Source: Bacteroidota bacterium (GTDB lineage: Bacteria; Bacteroidota; Bacteroidia; Bacteroidales; JAAUTT01). Taken from it: a DNA stretch of 64,000 bases. A program made the position numbers and the translations under genes. The first letter of the stretch is position 1. Each line of letters begins with the position of its first letter. Below the pieces are notes generated by a model. That model searched no databases, was not told where the DNA came from, and saw only the letters and a list, made by a program, of their open reading frames with translations. The stretch spans positions 1 to 64,000 of the forward strand of contig JAUZOO010000017.1 of the NCBI GenBank assembly GCA_030706405.1. Direction: 5' to 3'. This document shows, piece after piece, positions 52,656 to 61,769 of the stretch.

Positions 52656-53882
52656 TTAATTGTTACAGGCCCATTCCATTACATTGGCAGGTGGGCGTTG
52701 TGCCATAAGTTCGTCTGCCATAATCTGCATGTAAGGATGTACATGGGCGAAAAATTCTTTATAGGCATTGCATAAATAGCTTAAGCCTGGTTCGCCATCG
52801 GGGGTAAGCATAAACCGATGTTTGGGGCATTCGCCATTGCAGGCAAAGCGATAATCGCAATGGATACAATACTGCGGCAAAGTATCGCGTTTGCTGTTCC
52901 CAAATGTTACCTGCCGGTTGCTTCCTGCTATTTGTGCCAGCGGGGTGCTAAGGATATTTCCCAAATGATACTCGGGATATACAAAATGGTCGCATGAATA
53001 TACATCGCCATTGTGCTCCATTACCACTGCATTGCCACAGGTTTCTCCAAACACACATAAGGCCGGAGGAACGTTTGCCCAGTTGGCCAAAGTAACATCG
53101 AACAACTGTACAAATATTTTGCCGACATCTCTTCGTACCCATTCGTCGAAAATGGTTGTTAAAAAGCTGCCGTAATCTTCGGGTATTACCGACCATTCGG
53201 TAATTTTTGCTCCGTTTTTGAATGCCTGATGCACCAGCTTTAAACCCTGTTCTGCAGCTATAGCGGCTTCGCGTTCAACAACAGGAAGAAACTGAATGAA
53301 TCCGCTTCCGATATCCTTTAAAAAATTGTAAATCATTAAAGGGTGCAGGGAACTCTCCCTGTTTACCACCGAAAGTGTATTGAAATCTACCCGATGTTTA
53401 TGCAAAGTATCAATGCCTTGCATAACATCGGTAAACGAAGCTTTCCCGGTTTTATAAGGCCTATATTTATTGTGGATTTTTTCGGGCCCGTCGATAGAAA
53501 TTCCAACCAGAAAGTTGTGGTCTTTAAAAAAGCTGCACCACTCGTCGTTTAAGTTTGTCCCGTTGGTTTGAAACGCATTCTCAATATGCTTTGTTACGGC
53601 ATATTTGCGTTGAAGCTTCACAACTTGTTTAAAAAAATCAATTCCCCGTAGAGTCGGTTCTCCGCCCTGCCAAACAAAGCTTACTACCGGGACTTGTTGG
53701 GCTTCGATATATTGACGGATAAAATTTTCCAGAACTTCATCCGACATTTGCAGGTTGGCACCGTTGGTATAGAGTTTCTGTTTTTCCAGATAATAACAAT
53801 ACGTGCAGTTTAAATTGCATGCAGACCCAATGGGCTTCGCCATTGTTGCAAAACTAATTGGTCTGTTAAGTGATAGATTCAT
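52656..53882 (-). CDS. Anaerobic sulfatase-maturating enzyme (radical SAM)
   Basis: The protein has 408 residues. It converts a Cys or Ser of a sulfatase to C-alpha-formylglycine without oxygen. The radical SAM cluster motif CNLNCTYCYYLEK gives C22, C26, C29. SPASM-type Cys clusters follow (FGETCGNAVV, YSCDHF, CIHCDYRFACNGECP). FVWQGGEPTL and GISIDGPEKIHNKYR are family segments. It is encoded 28 bp after the sulfatase it presumably activates, so the two are one operon. The anaerobic enzyme fits an anaerobic host. Confidence 0.92.
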   Translation of the reverse strand: MNLSLNRPISFATMAKPIGSACNLNCTYCYYLEKQKLYTNGANLQMSDEVLENFIRQYIEAQQVPVVSFVWQGGEPTLRGIDFFKQVVKLQRKYAVTKHIENAFQTNGTNLNDEWCSFFKDHNFLVGISIDGPEKIHNKYRPYKTGKASFTDVMQGIDTLHKHRVDFNTLSVVNRESSLHPLMIYNFLKDIGSGFIQFLPVVEREAAIAAEQGLKLVHQAFKNGAKITEWSVIPEDYGSFLTTIFDEWVRRDVGKIFVQLFDVTLANWANVPPALCVFGETCGNAVVMEHNGDVYSCDHFVYPEYHLGNILSTPLAQIAGSNRQVTFGNSKRDTLPQYCIHCDYRFACNGECPKHRFMLTPDGEPGLSYLCNAYKEFFAHVHPYMQIMADELMAQRPPANVMEWACNN

Positions 53883-53910
53883 GCCTGCTTATAGTGCTGA
53901 TGAAGGTTGT

Positions 53911-55404
53911 TTATTCTTGAGCAATCCCCGGGTTTCTACGGTTTTTACCCTGCATGTTATTCAGATCGTCGCCCAGGTCTTCCCTGGCTTCGTTGGCCTG
54001 AATCTGAAGTTCTTGTACAATGTCCGGATACATTGAAGCTACATTATAGCGTTCGCCCGGATCACGGCGCAGATCGTACAGTTCAATTGTTTTTACCGAA
54101 TCAGGTACCTGTTTCCCCGGATGCCCATCTTTCCCTGGCAGTGCTGCATACGATTCAAATTTGTGAGGAAATACCAGTTTCCAGTTATCTTTTTGTATTG
54201 CTTCCAGGCTGTTGGCGCGGAAGTAATAGTAGAGATAGCGTCGAGGCGAAGCTCCTTTTTCTGCGGTAAAGAGCGGGAGAATGTTTACACCGTCAATTTT
54301 TTTTGCGGGTAACGCCGCTCCGGTGATGGAAGCCAGTGTCGGTAGGATGTCGATACCGCAGGCAAGTTGGTTGCATACTGTTCCTGCAGGAATTTTTCCC
54401 GGCCATTTTACGATGAAGGGTACGCGTTGTCCGCCTTCCCATGATGTATTCTTACCTTCACGTAAACCTCCTGCAGAACCGGCGTGGTTGCCGAATTTAA
54501 GCCAGGGACCGTTGTCGCTGGTGAAAATTACAATGGTGTTTTTATCCAGCCCATTTTTTTCGAGTGCTTGTAAAACCTGGCTTATCGACCAGTCAACTTC
54601 CATCATTACATCTCCAAATTTTCCAGCTTTGCTTTTCCCTTTGAATTTCTCGGAAACTCCCAGTGGAACGTGTACCATGGAATGTGCCAAATACAGGAAA
54701 AATGGTCCTTTTTTATTCTGTTCGATGAATTTTACGGCGTGCTCGGTGTACATGGTCGTTAGTTTACCCTGATCGTCGAGTGTGCGTATTTCGCCAATTT
54801 TTTCATTGCCCTCCATGAGCGGGAGGTTCGGAACGTTGGTTTTTGATTTAGTGGTATCTTTTACAACGATCGGCTGTCCATCATAAGTTACAGGCCACAT
54901 ATCGTTGGAATAAGGCAGGCCGAAGAACTCGTCGAAGCCATTTTGCAACGGTAAAAATTTTCGTTGATGGCCAACATGCCATTTCCCTATGGCCATATTG
55001 TGATATCCTTTGGTTTTAAGAACTTCGGCAATGGTTTCTTCGTCGGGGTTGAGCCCTATTTTGGCCTGGGGCATAAGTGCCCCGGTTATTCCTACCCGGT
55101 TAGGGTAACATCCGGTAAGGAGCCCGGCCCGCGAAGCGCTGCTTACGGCCTGTGGTGCATAATATTGGGTAAATCGCCTGCCCTGAATTGCCAACTTATC
55201 GATATTGGGAGTTTCATATTGCGTGGCACCGTAACAAGCCAAATCGCCATAGCCCATATCGTCCATCAAAATCAATACGATGTTGGGGAGCTTTGGCTGG
55301 GTATTAGCCTTGGGCTCTGCAGCTTTCGCTTCAGAAATTTTATTGATTGTTCCTCCAAATAAGGCGGCGGAGGTTAAAAGCACTTGAACGTTAGTAGTGT
55401 TCAT
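53911..55404 (-). CDS. Type I sulfatase, Ser-type
   Basis: The protein has 497 residues. The N-terminal export region (to about residue 35) is followed by the alkaline-phosphatase-like sulfatase domain: IVLILMDDMGYGD metal site, and formylglycine motif S88-S-A-S-R-A-G-L-L-T-G. The modified residue is Ser88 rather than Cys, so it needs the anaerobic maturase encoded downstream. Further hallmarks: GKWHVGH, TSDNGPW, ENT-SWEGGQRVPFIVKWPG. It removes sulfate from a carbohydrate and so points to a sulfated glycan target for this PUL. The substrate is not readable from sequence. Confidence 0.93.
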   Translation of the reverse strand: MNTTNVQVLLTSAALFGGTINKISEAKAAEPKANTQPKLPNIVLILMDDMGYGDLACYGATQYETPNIDKLAIQGRRFTQYYAPQAVSSASRAGLLTGCYPNRVGITGALMPQAKIGLNPDEETIAEVLKTKGYHNMAIGKWHVGHQRKFLPLQNGFDEFFGLPYSNDMWPVTYDGQPIVVKDTTKSKTNVPNLPLMEGNEKIGEIRTLDDQGKLTTMYTEHAVKFIEQNKKGPFFLYLAHSMVHVPLGVSEKFKGKSKAGKFGDVMMEVDWSISQVLQALEKNGLDKNTIVIFTSDNGPWLKFGNHAGSAGGLREGKNTSWEGGQRVPFIVKWPGKIPAGTVCNQLACGIDILPTLASITGAALPAKKIDGVNILPLFTAEKGASPRRYLYYYFRANSLEAIQKDNWKLVFPHKFESYAALPGKDGHPGKQVPDSVKTIELYDLRRDPGERYNVASMYPDIVQELQIQANEAREDLGDDLNNMQGKNRRNPGIAQE

Positions 55405-55880
55405 TTACAATACTTGATTAAAATATTAAGGTAATATCTAAAAATAAAAGGATCGTCAATTGAAAGTTATTTCTTTAAAAAAGAAAAATCTTCAATGAAA
55501 ATTATCAGCAGTCTGAATATCGGATAGAAGTTGGGCCGAATTGGGATTTAATAAATATCCTGCGGCTCAGAAGTTATTGGAAAACGTTCGTACGTTTTTA
55601 TGGGGTTAAAAGTAGTATAATTATTCATATCCTATATTTTTTGAGGAATAAATAATTGAAAATATAAATATTGATGGCTGGTAAATTTTTGTATAAAGAT
55701 TAGATATTCACCATGTTTTGTTTCAGGTAGGAATGGTGAGCCGATGAATTTATACGAATCTTATGAGCCGGAAAGCTAGCTCAAACAGTTCTTTGTTTAT
55801 TGAAACATGGCTAAACTGTTAATAACCGTAATCGCTTAGCTGCAACTTGTAATGTATCTGTGCCAGCTTTATATATTTAT
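55405..55880. other. Intergenic region without visible gene
   Basis: This 476-bp AT-rich stretch separates the divergent sulfatase and ABC-F genes. It contains no convincing open frame, long inverted repeat or tandem repeat. The sulfatase promoter must lie in its left part, but I found no exact TAnnTTTG there on the minus strand. Confidence 0.5.
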
Positions 55881-55888
55881 TATCTTTG
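55881..55888 (+). promoter_or_regulatory. Bacteroidota -7 element TATCTTTG
   Basis: TATCTTTG matches TAnnTTTG, ending 18 bp before the ATG at 55907. It overlaps the TTG at 55886, so the shorter ATG start is the right one. Confidence 0.6.
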
Positions 55889-55906
55889 CGCCTCAAAATT
55901 TTAGAG

Positions 55907-57568
55907 ATGATTGCGATAGACGGACTTACGGTTGAATTTGGCGGGACGACACTTTTTAAAGATATATCGTTTGCAATAAACGAGAAAGACAGGATAGCCC
56001 TGATGGGCAAAAACGGGGCTGGAAAATCAACGCTGCTTAAAATTATTGCCGGTGCCCGAACACCGTCGGCTGGCAAAATCTCTGCTCCAAAGGATACGGT
56101 CATTGCCTATCTGCCGCAGCACCTGATGTCCGATAACAACCGCACCGTTTTTGAAGAAGCCTCGCAGGCTTTTGCCAATATCTTCGCCATGCAGCGCGAA
56201 ATTGACGAGCTTAATGCCCAACTGACCGAACGTACCGATTACGAGTCGGATAGTTATTACGCGCTCATCGAACAGGTGTCGGCTTTAAGCGAAAAGTTTT
56301 ATACCATCGAAGAAATTAACTATGATGCTGAAGTCGAAAAAATTCTGCTTGGGCTGGGTTTTGTGCGCGACGATTTTACGCGGCCAACGAGCGAATTTAG
56401 CGGGGGATGGCGTATGCGCATCGAGCTGGCAAAAATTTTACTTCAAAAGCCCGATCTTATTCTTTTAGACGAGCCAACTAACCACCTCGACATTGAATCC
56501 GTTATCTGGCTCGAAGAGTTTTTGATTAACAGCGCCAAGGCTGTTATCGTTATCTCGCACGATAAAACTTTTGTCGATAATATCACCAACCGTACCCTCG
56601 AAATTACCATGGGGCGTATTTACGATTATAAGGTCAATTATTCTACATACCTGCAACTGCGCATGGAACGACGTGCCCAGCAACAAAAAGCCATGGAGGA
56701 ACAGCAAAAGATGATTGCCGATACCCAAGAGTTTATCGATAGGTTTAAAGGTACTTATTCGAAAACCAACCAGGTACAGTCGCGTGTGCGGATGCTCGAA
56801 AAACTTGAACTTTTGGAAGTTGATGAGGAAGATACTTCAGCGCTCCGTCTTAAGTTCCCCACTTCGCCGCGCTCGGGCAATTATCCGGTAATTACCGAAG
56901 GCTTATCGAAAAGTTATGGAGATTATAACGTGTATTCCAATGCTTCGTTAACCATCGAGCGAGGAGACCGTGTGGCATTTGTGGGCAAAAACGGTGAAGG
57001 GAAATCGACACTGATAAAAAGTATCATGCAGGAAATTGATTTTGAAGGCAGCCTTACGTTAGGACATAATGTCCAGATTGGTTATTTTGCCCAAAATCAG
57101 GCGTCATTACTCGACGAAGAACTAACCGTATTTCAAACCATCGATGATGTTGCCAAGGGCGATATTCGTACTAAAATCCGCGATATTTTGGGGGCGTTTA
57201 TGTTTGGGGGCGATAGCTCAACTAAAAAAGTGAAAGTACTTTCGGGTGGCGAGCGTACCCGTCTGGCCATGATAAAGCTTTTGTTGGAACCTGTAAACCT
57301 TTTGATTCTCGACGAGCCTACCAATCACCTCGATATAAAAACTAAGGATATTTTAAAAAGCGCGTTGAACGATTTCGATGGAACGTTGATTGTGGTTTCG
57401 CACGACCGTGACTTCCTTGACGGCCTTGTAACGAAAGTATATGAGTTCGGCAATAAACGGGTTAAAGAGCATTTAGGCGACATCTGGAGCTTTTTGGATA
57501 AGAAAAAAATGGACAACCTCCGCGAGCTGGAAAAAAAAATTAAGTTTCCCTCAGGGCAAATTAATTGA
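55907..57568 (+). CDS. ABC-F family ATPase
   Basis: The protein has 553 residues from the ATG at 55907. Two ABC domains lie in one chain without membrane helices. Domain 1: Walker A GKNGAGKST, FSGGWRMRIELAK signature, LLDEPTNHLD Walker B. A charged linker helix (about 240-310, QLRMERRAQQQKAMEEQQKM) reaches the ribosome in family members. Domain 2: GKNGEGKST, LSGGERTRLAMIK, ILDEPTNHLD. ABC-F proteins act on stalled or drug-bound ribosomes rather than transporting. The subfamily (Uup, EttA or other) is not decided. Single gene with own promoter and terminator. Confidence 0.93.
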   Translation: MIAIDGLTVEFGGTTLFKDISFAINEKDRIALMGKNGAGKSTLLKIIAGARTPSAGKISAPKDTVIAYLPQHLMSDNNRTVFEEASQAFANIFAMQREIDELNAQLTERTDYESDSYYALIEQVSALSEKFYTIEEINYDAEVEKILLGLGFVRDDFTRPTSEFSGGWRMRIELAKILLQKPDLILLDEPTNHLDIESVIWLEEFLINSAKAVIVISHDKTFVDNITNRTLEITMGRIYDYKVNYSTYLQLRMERRAQQQKAMEEQQKMIADTQEFIDRFKGTYSKTNQVQSRVRMLEKLELLEVDEEDTSALRLKFPTSPRSGNYPVITEGLSKSYGDYNVYSNASLTIERGDRVAFVGKNGEGKSTLIKSIMQEIDFEGSLTLGHNVQIGYFAQNQASLLDEELTVFQTIDDVAKGDIRTKIRDILGAFMFGGDSSTKKVKVLSGGERTRLAMIKLLLEPVNLLILDEPTNHLDIKTKDILKSALNDFDGTLIVVSHDRDFLDGLVTKVYEFGNKRVKEHLGDIWSFLDKKKMDNLRELEKKIKFPSGQIN

Positions 57569-57577
57569 CAATAAACG

Positions 57578-57618
57578 AAACCCTTCCTGTTTTTTAATGC
57601 GGGAAGGGTTTTTGTTTT
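57578..57618 (+). terminator. Intrinsic terminator after the ABC-F gene
   Basis: Stem AAACCCTTCC (57578-57587) with GGAAGGGTTT (57602-57611), followed by TTG-T6. Confidence 0.85.
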
Positions 57619-57762
57619 TTGGGACTATTTTATTTTTTATCCGCAAAATAACTTGCACAAAATCATACACAAATCTATTTTGATAAAAGATTTTTTTTAA
57701 ATTCGATAAGCGTTAAAATAACCGATCTTAAAATCTAACCTTTCCATCAATATCGATTGATT

Positions 57763-58842
57763 ATGAACTCTCTTTCTCCAACTTCGAAAATAACCTGGCT
57801 TATTGCCAAACTATTTAAAGACAAAGATCGTAAATCAATTATCAGGATTATAGGGGAGGTTTTATACCTATCCATTGTCCACAGGAGTATCCCTTACCAT
57901 TATTTCTCGCGTTATCTGTTCCGTAAGGATCGTACTAATCTGTTGGATTATATTCCAAATAAGAAGTTGCACCGGATAAAACCTCATTTTAACGATCCGG
58001 ATGTTTCTGAGGTGTTGGAAAATAAGCTTTATTTCAACCTTTTTTACGAACCACTCGGAATTAGTGTCCCGAAAATATTGATGTATAACCACCGAAAGAT
58101 GTTTGTGACAGGCAATACAAGCGTGGAGATAAATAATTCAACCGATTTCAGGTCAATACTTGCAGAATTGATAAATCGTCCGGAAAGCGATGGTTCTGTG
58201 TTTATAAAGAGAACATACGGGTCATACGGTGGCGATAAAATATTTAAGGTAACCTCAGACCAGCTTGCGACAGATTCGCTGGAGGTCGATAACCTCTATA
58301 AAGAGGTAATCCGTGCCGGGTATCTATTTCAGGAAACGATAAAGCAGCATCCGGATATGTGCAAACTCAACCCCTCGTGTGTAAATACGATCAGGTTTGA
58401 CACATTTATCGATCAGGATGGGAAGGTCAATGTAATTTCGGCTTACCTTCGGATGAGTATCAACAATCTGCATGTCGATAACATTGGATCAGGCGGATGT
58501 TGTGTTGCCGTGGATATGCAAACCGGGAAGCTGAAAAAAGAGGGTTATTTAGTCTTTCAGGATTATGGGGGCGACATGCTAACAGAGCATCCTGTAACAA
58601 AAACTGTTTTCGAAGGCTTTAGTCTTCCTTATTTCGAACAGGCCAAAGCGTTGGTTATTCGCGCTGCAACCTTGATGCCAGGTTTGAGGTTAATCGGTTG
58701 GGATGTGGCTATTGGAGTTTCCGGGCCTGTACTCATTGAGGGAAATTTCGATTATGATTTAACAGGAAATGATTTAACAGAGGGTGGATACCGGAATAAT
58801 CCGGTTTTCAGGAAGGTTCTTGAAGAAATTCACTATTCATAA
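57763..58842 (+). CDS. Sugar-transfer-associated ATP-grasp protein
   Basis: The protein has 359 residues from the ATG at 57763 (TTG two codons upstream not used). The ATP-grasp features are FIKRTYGSYGGDKIFKV (Lys and Gly-rich loop), TIRFDTFIDQDG, LIGWDVAIG and LIEGNFDYDL (metal-binding acid/Asn). It resembles the ATPgrasp_ST family, found in polysaccharide clusters, which joins a carboxylate to an amine on a sugar. It pairs with the acetyltransferase gene 32 bp downstream, so both probably decorate a surface glycan. It starts a small two-gene operon. Confidence 0.85.
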   Translation: MNSLSPTSKITWLIAKLFKDKDRKSIIRIIGEVLYLSIVHRSIPYHYFSRYLFRKDRTNLLDYIPNKKLHRIKPHFNDPDVSEVLENKLYFNLFYEPLGISVPKILMYNHRKMFVTGNTSVEINNSTDFRSILAELINRPESDGSVFIKRTYGSYGGDKIFKVTSDQLATDSLEVDNLYKEVIRAGYLFQETIKQHPDMCKLNPSCVNTIRFDTFIDQDGKVNVISAYLRMSINNLHVDNIGSGGCCVAVDMQTGKLKKEGYLVFQDYGGDMLTEHPVTKTVFEGFSLPYFEQAKALVIRAATLMPGLRLIGWDVAIGVSGPVLIEGNFDYDLTGNDLTEGGYRNNPVFRKVLEEIHYS

Positions 58843-58874
58843 ATAAACTTTAATCCGATTAAATTTATATCAAG

Positions 58875-59417
58875 ATGAAAGTGATTAATGTATTAAAAAG
58901 AATCCGGAGGAATCTAGTTATTTTTGTATTTGAGAATAGCAATAACGCTATGCGGATAAAAATATGGAGAAGAATGGGGGTAAAAATTGGAGAAAGATGT
59001 CGTATCCATTGTTCCTCCTTTTCTCCCGAATCGTACCTGATTGAAATTGGAAATGATGTAATCATTGCCCGAAATACAAAATTAATCACCCACGAAGGAG
59101 CTATCTGTGTATTCCATCACGAAAACCCCAAATTGGATTTGTTTGGCAGGATAAAAATCGGAAATAATGTTTTTATAGGGATGAACTGCCTTATCCTTCC
59201 CAAAACAACAATTGGAAATAACTGCGTTGTTGGCGCCGGGTCGGTTGTTCGTGGAACTATTCCCGACAACTCGGTGGTTATCGGAAATCCGGCCAGAGTA
59301 ATCATGAAAATAGAAACTTACCGAAATAATATTTTTTCGAATCCAGCTTTGTATGAATATAAAGTATTATCCGACGAAGAAAAGAAGAGAATCCTTCTGG
59401 AGCGGATACCGTCGTAA
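58875..59417 (+). CDS. Acyltransferase with left-handed beta-helix (hexapeptide repeats)
   Basis: The protein has 180 residues. The hexapeptide repeats ([LIV]-G-x-x-x-x) are visible in GVKIGERCRI, IEIGNDVIIARNT, IKIGNNVFIGMNCLILPKTTIGNNCVVGAGSVV and VVIGNPARVI. It resembles WbbJ/CatB-type O-acetyltransferases, which transfer acetyl from acetyl-CoA to a sugar of a surface polysaccharide. The catalytic His is probably in LITHEGA or FHHENP. Second gene of the glycan operon; a bidirectional terminator follows 25 bp later. Confidence 0.9.
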   Translation: MKVINVLKRIRRNLVIFVFENSNNAMRIKIWRRMGVKIGERCRIHCSSFSPESYLIEIGNDVIIARNTKLITHEGAICVFHHENPKLDLFGRIKIGNNVFIGMNCLILPKTTIGNNCVVGAGSVVRGTIPDNSVVIGNPARVIMKIETYRNNIFSNPALYEYKVLSDEEKKRILLERIPS

Positions 59418-59441
59418 CACATAACGAACAGCATAAAAATT

Positions 59442-59480
59442 AAAATCCGGGTAAGCGTCAATCGTCCAACCCGGATTTTT
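59442..59480. terminator. Bidirectional terminator
   Basis: AAAATCCGGGT (59442-59452) pairs with ACCCGGATTTT (59469-59479), T5 on the plus strand. It is between the acyltransferase (ends 59417) and the convergent SDR gene (ends 59498). Confidence 0.88.
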
Positions 59481-59497
59481 CATTTACTAATGTTCTG

Positions 59498-60286
59498 CTA
59501 AGATTTTAGCAACCCAGCGGCTATTTGTGTTACTAAGTTTCGGGGCGAAAATCGTACGGAGAAAACCATAAGCTTATTGAACAAGCCGTGGACGCCGTAG
59601 CTTTTACCTTTCATCATCAGCCCAAAGCCATATTCGGCAACTTCGCGGGCGGAGGCATGCGACAGTTTGGTAAACATAGTTGACGATTCGGTTTGTGCTG
59701 TAACATGAAATCCGGTATCGGTTACGCCCGGGCACAACGTTGTTACGATAACTCCCGTGCCTTTAAGCTCGCGGTTTACGGCTTCCGAAAAGTGTAGTAC
59801 ATAAGCTTTAGAAGCGCAATAACCTGCCATGTAAGGCCCCGGTTGAAACGATCCGGTTGAGCCAACATTCATGATTCGCCCAAAACCGCGCGAAGCCATA
59901 TCGCTGGCAAACATTTTTGTAAAATAGGTTAGTGTAAGCATATTGAGGCTTAGCATCTGGAGCTCACGATCCCAGGGAATATCCGTTTCGGTACCACTAA
60001 TGCCAAACCCTGCATTGTTAACCAGGTAATCAATTTCAATACCCAAGGATCTTAAATCGTTGTAAATATCTTCAGCATTGGCGGGATTGCTGAGGTCCCG
60101 GGTATAGCTTAATACTGAGATTCCTGAGGCCGACAGTTCGCGCGTTATTTCTTCCAATTTTTCTTGGGTGCGGGCTACCAGCACAAGGTTAAACTTTCGG
60201 CGGGCAAAAAGCCTTGCCAGTTCGAGCCCGATGCCGCCCGAAGCTCCGGTGATAAGCGCTGTTTGCGATTGGTTTAATTGAGCCAT
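59498..60286 (-). CDS. Short-chain dehydrogenase/reductase
   Basis: The protein has 262 residues. The Rossmann motif TGASGGIGLE (about 13-22), NNAGFG (about 90), catalytic Ser in MNVGSTGSF and Tyr-x-x-x-Lys in YCASKAYV are all present. R38-type basic residue after strand 2 (VARTQEKLE) suggests NADP(H). It reduces or oxidises a carbonyl or alcohol; the substrate is unknown. It overlaps the upstream hydrolase by 13 nt, so they are co-transcribed and may act on one metabolite. Confidence 0.9.
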   Translation of the reverse strand: MAQLNQSQTALITGASGGIGLELARLFARRKFNLVLVARTQEKLEEITRELSASGISVLSYTRDLSNPANAEDIYNDLRSLGIEIDYLVNNAGFGISGTETDIPWDRELQMLSLNMLTLTYFTKMFASDMASRGFGRIMNVGSTGSFQPGPYMAGYCASKAYVLHFSEAVNRELKGTGVIVTTLCPGVTDTGFHVTAQTESSTMFTKLSHASAREVAEYGFGLMMKGKSYGVHGLFNKLMVFSVRFSPRNLVTQIAAGLLKS

Positions 60287-60930
60287 TGCTGAATCTGGTT
60301 ATTTATAATTTGGGCCGTAGTTCCAAGTGTAAAGATGTCGGAGTGGAGTGCATTTTCTACCTCGATGATTTTGGCTCCGGTTTTGCCAAGATATTTGGCG
60401 GTGCGGATAATTTCGGGCACATCGCGCGACCCGTAAACAATCAGGTGGTCGTTATCTTTGGATGGCTGGAAAGGTGCCAGGTTCTCCAGAATTTCGAAAA
60501 TAGCTATTTCCGATGAAGTGCGTACGCGGTAGGAACGCATCTCGCTGAGAACTTCCTGTGTACGTTCGCTGTAAAAGAAGTCGAGCGCAGGGGAGAGGCC
60601 AATGGCAAAATCGGCATTGCTGGTGAGCGACAGCCGCCCGCCCAGAGAGTGCCCGATGGCAATTACCGGAAGGTCGTAGGTCTTGGCCTGCTTTATTAGC
60701 CGGTCGATATCGGATTTAATTTCCATGCCGAGGGGGTTGGCGTTTTCTCCATGGCCGCGCAAATCAACATCGTACACTTTAAGTCCGGATTGGGCAATTT
60801 TCCATGCCAGCCCCAGTTGTTCTTCTTTATTGCCCCCATATCCGTGTGTCAGAATGACGATACCTTTGGCCGTTTTGGGCGAAAGGACAATGGCCGGCAT
60901 GTTTTCTACGATAATATTTTCAATAGTCAT
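60274..60930 (-). CDS. Alpha/beta hydrolase, short
   Basis: The protein has 218 residues. It has the alpha/beta hydrolase core with ILTHGYGG at the oxyanion hole, GHSLGG nucleophile elbow (Ser about residue 94), an acid in VYGSRDVPE and the catalytic His in NALHSDIF. The nearest type is serine aminopeptidase S33/lysophospholipase-like. It overlaps the SDR gene by 13 nt and follows the AlkD-like gene by 18 nt, so the three form a minus-strand operon. Substrate unknown. Confidence 0.87.
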   Translation of the reverse strand: MTIENIIVENMPAIVLSPKTAKGIVILTHGYGGNKEEQLGLAWKIAQSGLKVYDVDLRGHGENANPLGMEIKSDIDRLIKQAKTYDLPVIAIGHSLGGRLSLTSNADFAIGLSPALDFFYSERTQEVLSEMRSYRVRTSSEIAIFEILENLAPFQPSKDNDHLIVYGSRDVPEIIRTAKYLGKTGAKIIEVENALHSDIFTLGTTAQIINNQIQQWLN

Positions 60931-60948
60931 ATCGTTGAAGTTTATAGA

Positions 60949-61668
60949 TTATTTTTCTTTCTTAAATCGAAGCTTATTTTCCTTGTCCATCTTTTCGGTG
61001 GCATATTGAAAGATAAGCCGGGGACTTTTGTTTTTCCATTTTAACAAAAAGCTTTCGGTTGCTTTGGGCTGTATCTTCCAGGCTTCACGTAAAAACCACC
61101 CCATGCCTTGATGTACTTCTCGTTCCGGATCTGTCATCAACGGTGCAAGAAATTGAAAAATAGGCTTAAAGTCGGCACTTTTGTTGGCTTTCAGGTATTT
61201 TATCAGCGTTACCGGCACCGATCTCCGTTGAAATTTATAGGGCGAAGAGAGCCATGGCCCAAAATCTTCCATAGTGATAATCCCGTTATTGATGAACTGC
61301 GGAAGGATGAACATTCCCAGCACATCGGCATGGGCCCAGTTGGTGATGCCAATTGTATAAAAGCCCTCAATGGCTTTAAAAACTTTGGTCGATAACGTTT
61401 TGCTGAACCCGTTGATGAGCAGCAGCGCAAAACCAGGCTCTTCATACTTGTCGGATGCAATGAGCATAGGTGCAGCTTCCAGCACAGTGTCGAGGGTAAG
61501 TTCGTGCGATTTGAGCAGGTCTTTTACTTTGCCATCAATTTGAGGCTGGGTTAACCCCCAGGCATTGATTCCTCCTTTAAAATAACGACTGTATTTTTCT
61601 ACGTTTTCTTTGCTGGCATTGGCTGCGCAAAATTCTTTTACTTCGGCAATAATTTCGTTGCTTGTCAT
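60949..61668 (-). CDS. DNA alkylation repair protein (AlkD-like HEAT repeats)
   Basis: The protein has 239 residues, all helical. Family signs: KYFKGGINAWGLTQPQI-like N-terminus, AIEGFYTIGITNWAHADVLG with the conserved W and D, and EREVHQGMGWFLREAW with the W-x-x-REA motif. AlkD-type glycosylases remove 3-methyladenine and 7-methylguanine from DNA through HEAT repeats that bend the helix. It leads the operon with the hydrolase and SDR; I see no reason to link their functions. Confidence 0.85.
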   Translation of the reverse strand: MTSNEIIAEVKEFCAANASKENVEKYSRYFKGGINAWGLTQPQIDGKVKDLLKSHELTLDTVLEAAPMLIASDKYEEPGFALLLINGFSKTLSTKVFKAIEGFYTIGITNWAHADVLGMFILPQFINNGIITMEDFGPWLSSPYKFQRRSVPVTLIKYLKANKSADFKPIFQFLAPLMTDPEREVHQGMGWFLREAWKIQPKATESFLLKWKNKSPRLIFQYATEKMDKENKLRFKKEK

Positions 61669-61769
61669 TTAGCGTATCGTGTTTTAGTTTGGAATAGTTT
61701 GATTTTAACTTTTATATTTCTCCAACGAAGTTAATCATATTACGGGCTCGTTGTCCCCGAAAAGAATGG

